A program made the translations under genes and the position numbers. A DNA stretch of 64,000 nt, taken from NCBI GenBank assembly GCA_024195585.1, contig SWBL01000032.1, forward strand, positions 1 to 64,000, written 5' to 3'. Below, piece after piece: positions 22,055-31,990 of the stretch. This DNA is from Aureobasidium sp. EXF-3400 (taxonomy: Eukaryota > Ascomycota > Dothideomycetes > Dothideales > Saccotheciaceae). The notes beneath the pieces are model-generated. The model was not told the origin of the DNA and made no database searches. It worked only from the letters and a program-made list of their open reading frames with translations. Numbering within the stretch: the first letter of the stretch is position 1; every line of letters starts with the position of its first letter.

Positions 22055-24237
22055 TTATGAGAGCATGCTCTCTATCGAAGACCTGATATTCATCCAGGTG
22101 CTTTCGTATTTCTTTGACTTGGCTTCGCTGATGCTGCGAACTGTGTCAATAGCCTTTTGGCCGAGAATGTCTTCCTCAGGGAACCATGAACCATGAAGTC
22201 CATAAGGAACACGCTGTGGAAGAGCTACTCTGCCGATTACTGTGCTCATATCTTTGGCATCGATGATCCAAAGTTCACTCTTTGCTCTCTTTGTAGCATT
22301 TGAGTCAGACGGCACCTCACCATCGAGACCTAACTGAGATTCGTCAAAGGCATATGTGAGAAGGTAGCCATCGTCTTCCGTCAAGGTTTGTCCAGGAGCA
22401 GCCTTGCGTGGGACGAACCTGGGTTCCTGTGCAAACCAACCGGCAGGCATTTGGAAGATTTGAATCGGATCGTTCTCAAGAGGGTTGTCCACAATCTCCT
22501 GAACAGTGCGAGTATCAACACAGCCCGTGATTTTCTCGAGCTTACCCAGATCGGCCAACCGATCACCCTTCTCGATAAGTGTTTTGGCGTCGATCTTGGC
22601 CAGAGCATCAATCTTTACGGAGCGACCCAACGCCGCGTTGAAAGAGGAGACTGATGTAGTACACCCGTAGACAAAGCGAGCTTTCTGCATGTCAAGATCG
22701 GGATGAACAGAAGGGAACTCGAAAGAGATTGCAGACAGTCCGTATTGTGCAGTGATTTGAGAAGACTTGAGTGAAAACGCATAGTGGTATAGTCGGCACT
22801 GGTCGTCTTCCTCAGGAATCTCCTCAACATCATCGTCTTGCTTGTCGAAGTAGGAAGGAGTGTCCTGAATATTTTCGTTCATTTTGATCAGGGGTTCGCG
22901 CTCCAAGCCAGGTGATTCTAAAGTGGGTGCTCCTTCGAACAAGCATTTTTCATCTACATTGTATTTGGAGAAGAAAGGCATGGTCTTCTTGGCAGCCTTG
23001 GCGGTTTTCTTAGTTGGACGAGGTGCGGCAATGTTGCCAGCACTGAAAACCAAACAAGCAGATGTTAACCTACAAGTCAACAGGTGGACGGTCTCAACCT
23101 GGCCGGAAGGATCGAAGTCGTCCCAAGCATTTGCAGTATGGAAGATACAGCAAGCTGTGGTTTCAAAGTACTTGACTTGTTCTGGGTGGTGGCGAGGGAA
23201 GACACCAAAGCGAGCAGGCTTGGTAGCATCATAGTCAATAACGGGCTTGTTCTTGGCCAGATTGAAAGGGTCGAGGGACAGAGGAAGATCCATGATAATA
23301 GTGTGCTTGAGGGATACGCCAAAGTCATGCATCATTTTGGCGCCGGCGATGCCCGGGATTGGACGCTGAACAATGCCTTTATTGGTCTCGGAGCGAGCAG
23401 AGGTTGGTGGAATGATAGAGTACTGGACGTAGGGAGGGAGAAAGGTAGAGTGGAAAAGCATCATCTCCTTGGTGATTGGATCAACCTTTGGATGTGCAGT
23501 TGTCCATTCACGCAGAAAGCCGAGAAGTCCTTTTTCCGAGAAAGAAGGGTCGTTCTTGTTGAGAGGCTCAGGCTCGCCCTCTGCGCGATTGCCATCGTAC
23601 CAGCCAACAGTTTCCAGTCCAGGAAGTGCGATGCGCATTGGTGGACCACTCTCACATGTTGCCAATGCTCTCCCGTCATGATAGAGTATGGATGTATTGG
23701 CGACACTGATCTTCTTGATAGCGCGAGTGGAACCCGGCAGGAAGGACAGGATGACAAGCGCGATGGTGCGCAGGATGCGTAGGATGATGTTGATGAGGGA
23801 TGAGAGAGGATTGACCAGAGTTGCGATGCTGGGCAGGATGGGCGAGCGTAGACTTGGAGAGGCAAGGGTCGAGAGGAAGATGTCTGTCAGAACATACTGG
23901 TTGACGAACTCGGGCTGGATAGAGCCATCGGGTTGCCTGGTGAATGAGACACCACTTAGCATGCCATCACCGTCAAACCAGTGGGCGTCACGACCCAAGT
24001 CTTCATTAGACACAGGATTGCCGCCATTGCGGACGTATTCACCGCCCGCAAGTTCCGAAGGGATGTCCCCGTCGTAGATACATTTTGTCAAAGGCAGTGT
24101 CTGGTTTATAGGTGCAAAGTTGCCTGAGAGATAGCTGGAAATGGTCAGTCGAAGATTGAGGCGAGAAGAAACTTGGACGAGTAAACATACGCGTGTTTGT
24201 GCTGTGGCGGGCCTTTCTTCTGCGCAAAGAGAGGCAT
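22055..24237 (-). CDS. carX: Carotenoid oxygenase (retinal-forming, CarX type)
   Basis: 708 aa from two exons (24191-24237 and 22055-24134). The family cleaves carotenoid double bonds with a four-His ferrous centre. The four ligands appear at H230 (TAHPKVDP), H285 (MMHDFG), H348 (CCIFHTANAWDDF) and H663 (GLHGSWFP). The N-terminus YLSGNFAPI after exon 1 and GGEYVRNGGNP are family hallmarks. Known homologues are Fusarium CarX (beta-carotene to retinal) and CarT/CAO-2 (torulene cleavage). Cluster position, divergent from carRA, and the length of about 700 aa favour CarX. The reaction is inferred, not shown. Retinal made here would be the chromophore of the opsin 6 kb away. The start at 24237 is the only ATG fitting exon 1; a further 5' exon is not excluded. 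Confidence 0.9.
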
Positions 24238-24724
24238 GTCCTTGATAACAGTCTGTAAGACGTTATAGTTGAGTGAAATTATGCTCAGGCATGAAGTAGG
24301 CCCTTTGAGCGTCAAAAAGGCTTGTAGGACGACAATATTCGGGCTAGCAATGGCATGATTCGCACAGGCATAGGGTGACTGACACGATCAAGCACATTAA
24401 AGTGCAGTGTAACCATGACATCAATTTCACGCTCATGGCTGCATCATCGCTTCCTCCGCCGGGTCGGCTCTCCGGAACGCATGGAAACGACATGGGAAAG
24501 ACATCGATTTGAGCAGGTGCGATCGTGCGCGCAGCATCGCCGATCAGGGCAGGCGGTACCGAGACAGCCGAAGCCGCCGATGCTGCTCTGCATCGGTGAA
24601 AGTCGCGACTGTCGAGGGAGGCCTTCTTGACTCTTGGTATAGCAGTTGCGCGCCCCGACTCCGACCATCCTGACTGTGTGCTATGGCTTTGCGACAGCCT
24701 CGTCTCTAACACTTGTTCGACACC
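24238..24724. promoter_or_regulatory. Bidirectional promoter carX/carRA
   Basis: 487 bp separate the divergent starts of the dioxygenase and the phytoene synthase/lycopene cyclase, so both promoters must lie here. In Fusarium the same pair is co-induced by light. I did not find an unmistakable White-Collar site by eye. Confidence 0.7.
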
Positions 24725-26661
24725 ATGGGCTTCGACTATGCGCTTGTGTAGGAATTCCCCTTTTCTGTCTTGGTTCCTCGTCCCATTACAGACCACTAAT
24801 GCTTGCATAGGCACGCCAAGTACACAATTCCTCCCGCAATCGCCTTGACTCTACTCTACCGTCCTCTCTTAACCCGCCTCGATGTCTACAAGATCCTTTT
24901 CCTTGTCACCGTATGATCTCTAGCCCTCAACTCCTACATCGCCAATCTCACTTTTCCCAGATCGCCCTTGTCTCCACCACTCCATGGGACTCCTACTTGA
25001 TTCGCACTCGTATCTGGTCGTATCCTGAAGACGCTGTCATTGGACCTAAACTTTTTGACATCCCATTGGAGGAGGTCTTCTTCTTCATTATCCAGACCTA
25101 CAACACTTCGCTCCTGTACCTGCTTTTCAGCAAGCCCACCTTCCATCCCATCTATTTGCGCCGCCAGGAGAAGAATGATCGCTGGATGTACTTCAAGTTG
25201 GCCGGTCAGCTTGTCCTTGGTCTGCTCCTCAAGAAAGCTATAAACCTGGTCAAAGATGAAGGCGCCGGAACATATATGGGTCTGATACTTGTATGGGCCG
25301 TTCCCTTCTTGCTTTTGCTGTGGTCGCTGGCATATCAGTTCATTCTTGGTCTGCCCATTACCAATACTCTTGTGCCAATCGTCATCCCAACCTTGTACCT
25401 CTGGATTGTCGATACACTGGCTCTACGAAGAGGAACATGGGTCATTGAATCTGGTACAAAGCTTGGAACGCACCTATGGCCTGGTTTAGAAATAGAAGAG
25501 GCCGTCTTCTTCCTTCTCACGAATACCCTCATCGTCTTCGGTCTTGTGGCCTTTGACAACGCTGTCGCCATTCTTAACGCTTTCCCATCTCATTTCCCTT
25601 CCGTGCCCGCCCTTCCGTCGCCTGTACTTCTGGTCCAAGCTTTACTGCTTCCGGCTGCTGCATACGACGATGATCGTGTGGAGGGTTTAACCGAAGCTGT
25701 CAAACGCCTCCGTCAGAAAAGCCGGAGTTTCTATCTGGCCAGTGCAGCATTCTCTAGCCGTCTAAGAGTGGATTTGATCGTGCTGTACTCCTTCTGTCGC
25801 GTGGCTGATGATCTGGTTGACAATGCTGCCTCGCCCCTCGAAGCTCGCAAATGGATCAAACGTCTTCGTACCTTCCTGGACCTCTCTTATAAAGCCAAAG
25901 ACCCGATGGCGCATGACCAGAACATTGGAAGTGTTGTCCGTCACGTTGTCACGGAATTTCCTCGGAGCACGCATACTGCATTGCTACAACTGCCCACTTC
26001 GCGCCTCTCTTCTAAACATCTTTATGATCTTCTTAAGGGATTTGAGATGGATCTAGGATTCCAGACAAGTAAAAGAGCCCAACCGTCTGCCTTCCCTATA
26101 AAATCGGAATACGATCTGGACACTTATTCGTCACGGGTTGCAGGCACAGTAGCTGCCATGTGCATTGAGCTCGTTTTCTTCCACTATCCTGGTGAAGTGT
26201 CCTCTACTCTACAAGAGCAGATATTGGATGCTGGAAACACGATGGGAATTGCGCTTCAGTACACCAACATCGCTCGTGACATTACCACGGATGCTCTGTT
26301 GAATCGCGTCTACCTGCCGACAAGCTGGTTGAAAGAGGAGAATCTGACACCCGACCAAGCGATTCAGGTCTTCGCCATCATGGATGCCAAACCCACACTT
26401 GGCGCTGAGGACCAATTGTTTGTGTCGAAGCTTGAACGACTGCGAAGCCGTCTGTTGGAGCGATCATTTGCATTGTACGAAGACTCGCGTGGAGCGATTG
26501 ACAAGCTACCGTCAGAAGTGCGTGGACCTATGCGCGTTGCTACCGAGAGCTACATGGAGATCGGACGGACGTTGAAGCAGCCGGGCTACAGAGTCAGGAG
26601 AGGAAAGGCAACAGTAGACGGCTGGCGAAGATTGGTAGTGGCTTGGAAAGCGCTGCAGTAG
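24725..26661 (+). CDS. carRA: Bifunctional lycopene cyclase / phytoene synthase
   Basis: 607 aa from three exons (24725-24747, 24811-24910, 24961-26661). The fungal fusion enzyme joins two geranylgeranyl diphosphates to phytoene and later cyclises lycopene to beta- or gamma-carotene at membranes. The N-terminal half (about 1-245) is the two-repeat cyclase with PLEEVFFF (E78-E79) and EIEEAVFF (E220-E221) in membrane helices. The C-terminal half is the synthase, with the Asp-rich motifs DDLVD (324-328) and DITTD (481-485) within [20 protein letters not shown]. The start reads [17 protein letters not shown], identical in form to other fungal proteins (al-2/carRA), which fixes the two short 5' exons. 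Length matches (about 600). Confidence 0.96.
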
Positions 26662-27010
26662 TGGTACATAAAAGTAGAGATACCCTGTCGATATGCATAA
26701 TGTAAATTCTGCTCAATCACGTTACGATGGTGTGACCAAGGTGCAGCAAGGTTGAGTGGTGAGTCGTGATACAATACAGATTTGATATGGATCGGTGGAG
26801 CGCTCGGGCCGTAGCGTGACAGTGGGGTTGTTGGTGGCATGTGAAGCACGAGCAAGTTGCAAGTGGTGCAAGCTTGTCAATGGCTTGCCCGGACTTGGAC
26901 GGCAAAACGCCATGTTGAATGCTTGGACACTATCTGCTTTACAACATGTAGCCGCTTACTGTCACCTGCCCAGTTCCTTGCGCTAGGCTGGTCGACACTC
27001 GAATTCAACC
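26662..27010. other. carRA-carB spacer
   Basis: 349 bp between tandem genes: 3' end of carRA and promoter of carB. Small open frames only. Confidence 0.5.
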
Positions 27011-29027
27011 ATGAGCGCAGCCACCAACCAGAAGACTGCCATTGTCGTAGGTGCGTACTATGAGACGCCGCCGTCGACAAGCACAAGACGCTTACAGGTC
27101 ACACTACAGGCGCTGGAGCTGGAGGAGTCTCGACGGCCGCGCGACTGGCCAAAGCAGGCTTCAAGGTTACTGTACTAGAGAAGAACGACTTTACCGGAGG
27201 TCGCTGCTCCCTTCTACATCATGAAGGCTGGGTGTGTATCACGACGCCCTCGATGCCATTTGTACCTGTCCAAGACTGACGACAACAACTCAGCGTTTCG
27301 ACCAAGGTCCATCCCTGCTCCTCCTCCCCCGCCTGTTCCACAAGACCTTCGCCGATCTCGACACAAGTCTGGAAGCCGAAGGAGTACACATAGTTAAATG
27401 CGAACCGAACTACAACATGTGGTTCGGCGACGGCGAGAAATTCCAGCTCTCGACCGATCTGGTTTTGATGAAAGAGCAGGTTGAGAAATGGGAGGGCAAG
27501 GATGGATACTCAAGATACCTCTCCTTCCTTCGGGAAGCTCACAACCACTATGAGCTCAGTGTCGAGCATGTCCTGTCGCGCAACTTCACCAGCATCACCT
27601 CCATGCTGCGTCCCAGTTTCCTCAGTCGCGTCTTCGAACTACATCCTTTCGAGAGCATCTACGGTCGTGCTTCAAAGTATTTCTGGACCGAGAGGTTACG
27701 CCGCGTTTTCACCTTTGCCAGCATGTACATGGGCATGAGTCCATTCGACGCTCCCGGAACATACAGTCTCCTACAATATACAGAGTTGACTGAGGGAATC
27801 TGGTATCCAATTGGAGGTTTCCACAAGGTGAATACAGCAAAGCAGCTCAGGTTAACATCTTCATGCTAACGACACTTTGCGCAGGTCGTTGAGGCACTGG
27901 TCAAGGTCGGTGAACGTCTAGGTGTGACCTACAGACTTTCGACTCCTATATCCAAGATCACTCTTTCTCCTGATGGTCGTCGAGCTACTGGAGTTGTTCT
28001 TGCCAATGGCGAGACTTTGACTGCCGATGTTGTGGTGAACAACACTGATCTAGTATACGCTTACAACAACTTCTTGCCCCCTACCCCTTACGCAGAATCA
28101 TTGGCCAACCGCGAAACATCTTGCAGTAGCATTTCCTTCTACTGGGCGTTGGATCGGAAACTACCAGAACTTAACGCGCACAACATCTTCTTGGCTGATG
28201 AATACAAGGAGAGCTTCGACTCTATCTTTAAGAAAAACTTGATTCCGAATGAACCTAGCTTCTACGTCAATATCCCTAGTCGTCCCGACCCAACAGCTGC
28301 CCCTGAAGGCAAAGAAGCAGTCGTCGTACTGGTGCCGGTCGGACATCTCCTTGGAGACCATGAGAACGTTACCCAGGCCAAAACAGCTACAGACAAGGAA
28401 ATTCAACAGAGTAACGCAGACGGAAAGATGACGAACTCCAAATCCGCGCAAGGCATCAAACCGGCCGAAACTCAGGATTGGCCAAAGATGATCGAACTCG
28501 CACGCAAGACGATTCTTACTACCATCGCCAAACGCACAGGCGTCGATATCGCGCCTCTAATTGTTCACGAGATCACTAACGATCCCATCACATGGCGAGA
28601 GTCTTTCAATCTTGATCGTGGGGCTATCCTAGGATTGTCACATTCATTCTTCAATGTGTTGTCATTCAGACCAGCAACGCGTGCACGACGAGGTGGTTGG
28701 CTAGACGGTCGCTTCGGCGGCGGAGTCCTGGGCAGAATCGGCGAGCTTCTCTTCAGTGGAGGCAGCATCGAGCGTCTCTACATGGTTGGCGCCAGCGCTC
28801 ATCCTGGCACAGGAGTACCGATCGTACTAGCAGGAGGTCGGTTGGTTGCGGAACAGGTATGCCAGGATCTTGGTGTGAAGATTCCGTGGCAGACCGGATC
28901 ACAAAAGACTGAAAGAACTGGCGTTCTCGATCGAGTGCAGACTACTTTCACGCTTGAGTGGGTTGTCTACCTGCTCTTTGCTTTCCTCATTCTTGCTCTC
29001 GGTATTTCCCTGGGTAAGCAAGCTTAA
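27011..29027 (+). CDS. carB: Phytoene desaturase
   Basis: 612 aa from four exons (27011-27050, 27110-27231, 27294-27827, 27885-29027). The fungal enzyme (al-1/carB) introduces four or five double bonds into phytoene, giving lycopene or 3,4-didehydrolycopene. The FAD-binding Rossmann start is VVGAGAGGVSTAARLAKAGF (G14, G16, G19) followed by VLEKNDFTGGRCS. The central RFDQGPSLLL and C-terminal SAHPGTGVPIVLAGG are the CrtI-family blocks, and a single membrane anchor (about residues 585-606) closes the protein. Three introns of 56-62 nt restore the frame exactly. It lies downstream of carRA on the same strand and upstream of the opsin. Confidence 0.96.
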
Positions 29028-29479
29028 GCCTTAACTCTTAAAGGATCCTTATACATGTTTTCAATGAATAGACTTCGTGATAACATTTTACCATCTCAAG
29101 CCACTGTCTCTCGATCCCTGAGGCGTTCTTGACCACGAGTTAATTCACCTATGTAATCACCTAAGAATTACTTGAAGGTTGAGCGCAAACAAAATCAGGT
29201 GAGCTGGACGTGATTCCCGCAGAATGCCGGGTTTATGGGGGTCACGCCCTGCAGTAGTGAACCTGTTTTCCATGCAGTGAACCCTTGACATGTGTGACAC
29301 ATGTGCAAGAAAAGCAACTAGTGCCGAACATATTTTGATTGCTCCATACACCTTTCTCGGCACTCTCGGTCCACGGCGTAGTTTCTTGATCGTATGTTGT
29401 TAATCCTCGGAACCCAATTTTTTCTTGTTTGGTGCGCTAGAGAAGGACCTTGTTAGTCGTCGTCGAATTAATGAGATGT

Positions 29480-29516
29480 GAATAATCGAAGATACGTTCT
29501 ACGAATGAATAATCGA
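29480..29516 (+). repeat. Decamer direct repeat upstream of the opsin
   Basis: The decamer gaataatcga occurs at 29480-29489 and again at 29507-29516, 27 bp start to start (about two and a half helical turns). It lies roughly 900 bp before the opsin start. It could be a transcription-factor pair; function unknown. Confidence 0.5.
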
Positions 29517-30337
29517 TTGCTGCTATCAAGGTACGTACATCCTGTGATCAGGTTCGATTAATTGACACGAAACATGTCATGCAACCCCGACCGCTAAATT
29601 GAACCTCTTTTTTCACATGCATCTGCATACAGGTACAGTTGGCACGACAGCGCGCGACACAAGGAATTTTGAAGGAGGTCACGTCATGGGCTGGTTTTAC
29701 AGGAAAGACAATGACAACGTCTGCTAAAGTTTAAAGGGTCAAAATAAAACCAGTACGATAGACAGTTGGGTTTTCGATGCGACGATGCCGAACAACCATG
29801 ATGGTTGGTTGATTTGACTTTGATCCTCGAGGTTCAATCAAGCTTTCGTGATCGGGGTGCGGAAGGGGCTTGGACTGCTTGATGGCTTGATGGCGTCGCG
29901 CCTCGCGATCGGCCGGACTACTACTCCAGAGCCGCTGATGACAATGATGTCAGAGACATTTTTACGTACGTTGGTGGTGGTTTCGATTCATGATGGATTT
30001 GACAGCGAGTATTCTGCGTGTTTCGGTGACGGCAGTGGTGTTATGCTCTCGGAGACTTCGGACACCATGCTCGTTCCGTGAGCCAGAGAGCCGAGGAGTG
30101 AAAGGCCCTGCAGTGCGATAGTGATAATTCGATGGCGCGGCGGCGCGTTGGGCTTGTGCGACTACCCGTAGATCACTTTGGGGATGGTGGTTCGCTGGTG
30201 TTTCGAGGTAAGCAGTGACGGGGACAGGAAAGGTCGTCGATCCAGAAGTGAAGCGCTGCTTCCCTCAATCTCGTCATAGTCTGATGCCAATCTGTTTGGC
30301 TTGACCGCATCGTTCCGCGCATTCCTTGCATCACGGT

Positions 30338-30343
30338 TATAAA
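30338..30343 (+). promoter_or_regulatory. TATA-like box of carO
   Basis: TATAAA about 86 nt before the opsin ATG, with a pyrimidine-rich stretch (ctcctcac, ttcctcatctcatcc) between, as expected for a core promoter. Sequence match only. Confidence 0.4.
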
Positions 30344-30428
30344 CCACAACTTCCCTCGCCATCGACCGTTCATCCACAATCCTCCTCACTGCAGCATTGC
30401 TTTCCTCATCTCATCCACACCACTGAAG

Positions 30429-31404
30429 ATGGACTACCTCTCCAAGAGAAACGACGCCCTCAACGTCAATGGTAAGTTCACTGTTTACTACCATCACCAT
30501 GGCCTGCGCGCTGATACAATTTGCAGGCAACACTGTCAACGGCAAGACCGTCGATATTGCCATCACCGTCCGCGGTTCTGACTGGTACTGGACTGTCTGC
30601 GCTGTCATGACTACTTGCACCTTCGTCTTCCTCGGTCTGGGCATGACCAAGCCTCGCCAGCACCGTATCTTCCACTACATCACCGCTGCTATCACCATGG
30701 TCGCCGCTATTGCCTACTTCTCCATGGCTTCCAACCTCGGCTGGACTCCCATCTATGTTGAGTTCCTTCGCAGCGACCCTGTTGTTCGCGGCATCAACCG
30801 TGAGATCTTCTACGTCCGCTACATCGACTGGTTCATCACTACTCCTCTCCTCCTCATGGATCTGTTGTTGACTGCCGCCATGCCTTGGCCCACTCTGCTC
30901 TTCATCCTCTTGGTCGATGAAGTTATGATTGTCACTGGTCTCGTTGGTGCTCTCGTCAAGAGCTCTTACAAGTGGGGTTACTTCGCCTTCGGCTGCGCTG
31001 CTCTATTCTACGTTATCTGGGTTCTTGTCTGGGAGGCTCGCCGTCACGCCAACGCTCTCGGCAGCGATGTTGGCAGGGCATTCACTCTGTGCGGCTCGCT
31101 CACCACTTTCCTCTGGATTTTGTACCCCGTTGCTTGGGGCCTCTGCGAGGGTGGCAACGTCATCTCCCCTGACTCCGAGGCCATCTTCTACGGTATTCTC
31201 GACCTATTCGCTAAGCCAGTCTTTGGTGCTCTTCTCATCTGGGGTCACCGTGGCATCGACCCTGCTCGCCTCGGTCTCTACATCCACGACTACGATGAGA
31301 AGGACCCTGCCGTTAAGGACAAGGTTGGCGCTCCTGGCCCGAATGTCCACCCCAACACCAACAACGCCGCTGCTACCAACGGCCAGGCCGACCAGACTGT
31401 CTAA
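30429..31404 (+). CDS. carO: Microbial-type rhodopsin (opsin)
   Basis: 306 aa from two exons (30429-30471 and 30527-31404). Seven-helix retinal protein of the plasma membrane. The retinal lysine is K244 in DLFAKPVFGA. Aligned by eye to bacteriorhodopsin: R112 (R82), D115 (D85 acceptor) in YIDWFITTPLLLMD, D126 (D96 donor), D145 (D115), E222 and E232 (E194/E204 release group) and D240 (D212). With an Asp at the donor site it resembles pumping fungal rhodopsins (Leptosphaeria LR, Fusarium CarO) rather than Neurospora NOP-1. The C-terminal 45 residues are a soluble tail. Being last in the carotenoid cluster, it is likely co-regulated with the retinal supply. Codon use is highly biased, suggesting strong expression. 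Confidence 0.96.
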
Positions 31405-31990
31405 ATTTGCAGTGCATAATGATCAGCACTTTGCTTTATTTGGACGCCTGGCCGCTTCCAAGATGGTTCCTATGATTCTTGACTAATAGCACCTGTCCAC
31501 TTGGGATACCCCATAAGCATGCTTGCATGCTTGCATGCTCAGCTTTGCTTTTCGCGTTTTCTTATCACGTCCTTTCATGATTACGACTGGGAGATGGCGA
31601 CGAAGACTTTACTACTCTGTACAATAATTCACTAATTCATGATATTCAAATGCATACCCATACAACAGTATGACTCTTTGTTCTTATATGCCGATGCTGA
31701 GATCCAATAACTTCTTACCGGTAGTCCTTTGATTCGAGTCCTGGTCGTATGACCAATCTGTGTTCATCTCGCAAGCGAACTTCCAAGGCGCTTGCGATCC
31801 TTCACCGCCTCCCCGCACTAACCACATCGCTCAACAGTTCCTGTATGAGTATGACAAACATGCAGTAGAGCAATAGTAGATTGATGCCAGTCCTTTGTCT
31901 TTGTGTTGGTGTCGGATCTGGAGCTCACCCTCTTGTGAATAGGTTTCAACGACATTTGACTTGGACTGTGAAACTCTCATAGAGATAAGC
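31405..31990. other. Intergenic between carO and annexin
   Basis: 586 bp. A short tandem repeat, gcatgctt/gcatgctt/gcatgctc, sits at 31517-31540, about 110 bp after the opsin stop, probably in its 3' untranslated region. The rest shows no coding signal. Confidence 0.5.

Larger units (their letters stand above)
29028..30428 (+). promoter_or_regulatory. carO upstream region
   Basis: 1.4 kb between carB and the opsin, unusually long for this gene-dense window. It holds a repeated decamer (separate entry) and a TATA-like box close to the start. Open frames here (up to 79 codons) are not gene-like. Confidence 0.55.

Noticed and set aside
22990..23110. Possible short intron in the dioxygenase (gttaac...ttttcag)
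   Set aside because: It would be about 27 nt, too short, and the translated sequence across it (LLTCRLTSACLVFSAGN) fits the conserved family block.
22055..31404. Carotenoid cluster as a recent horizontal transfer
   Set aside because: Introns, codon use and gene order are like the rest of the window and like vertical fungal car clusters; no mobile element is present.
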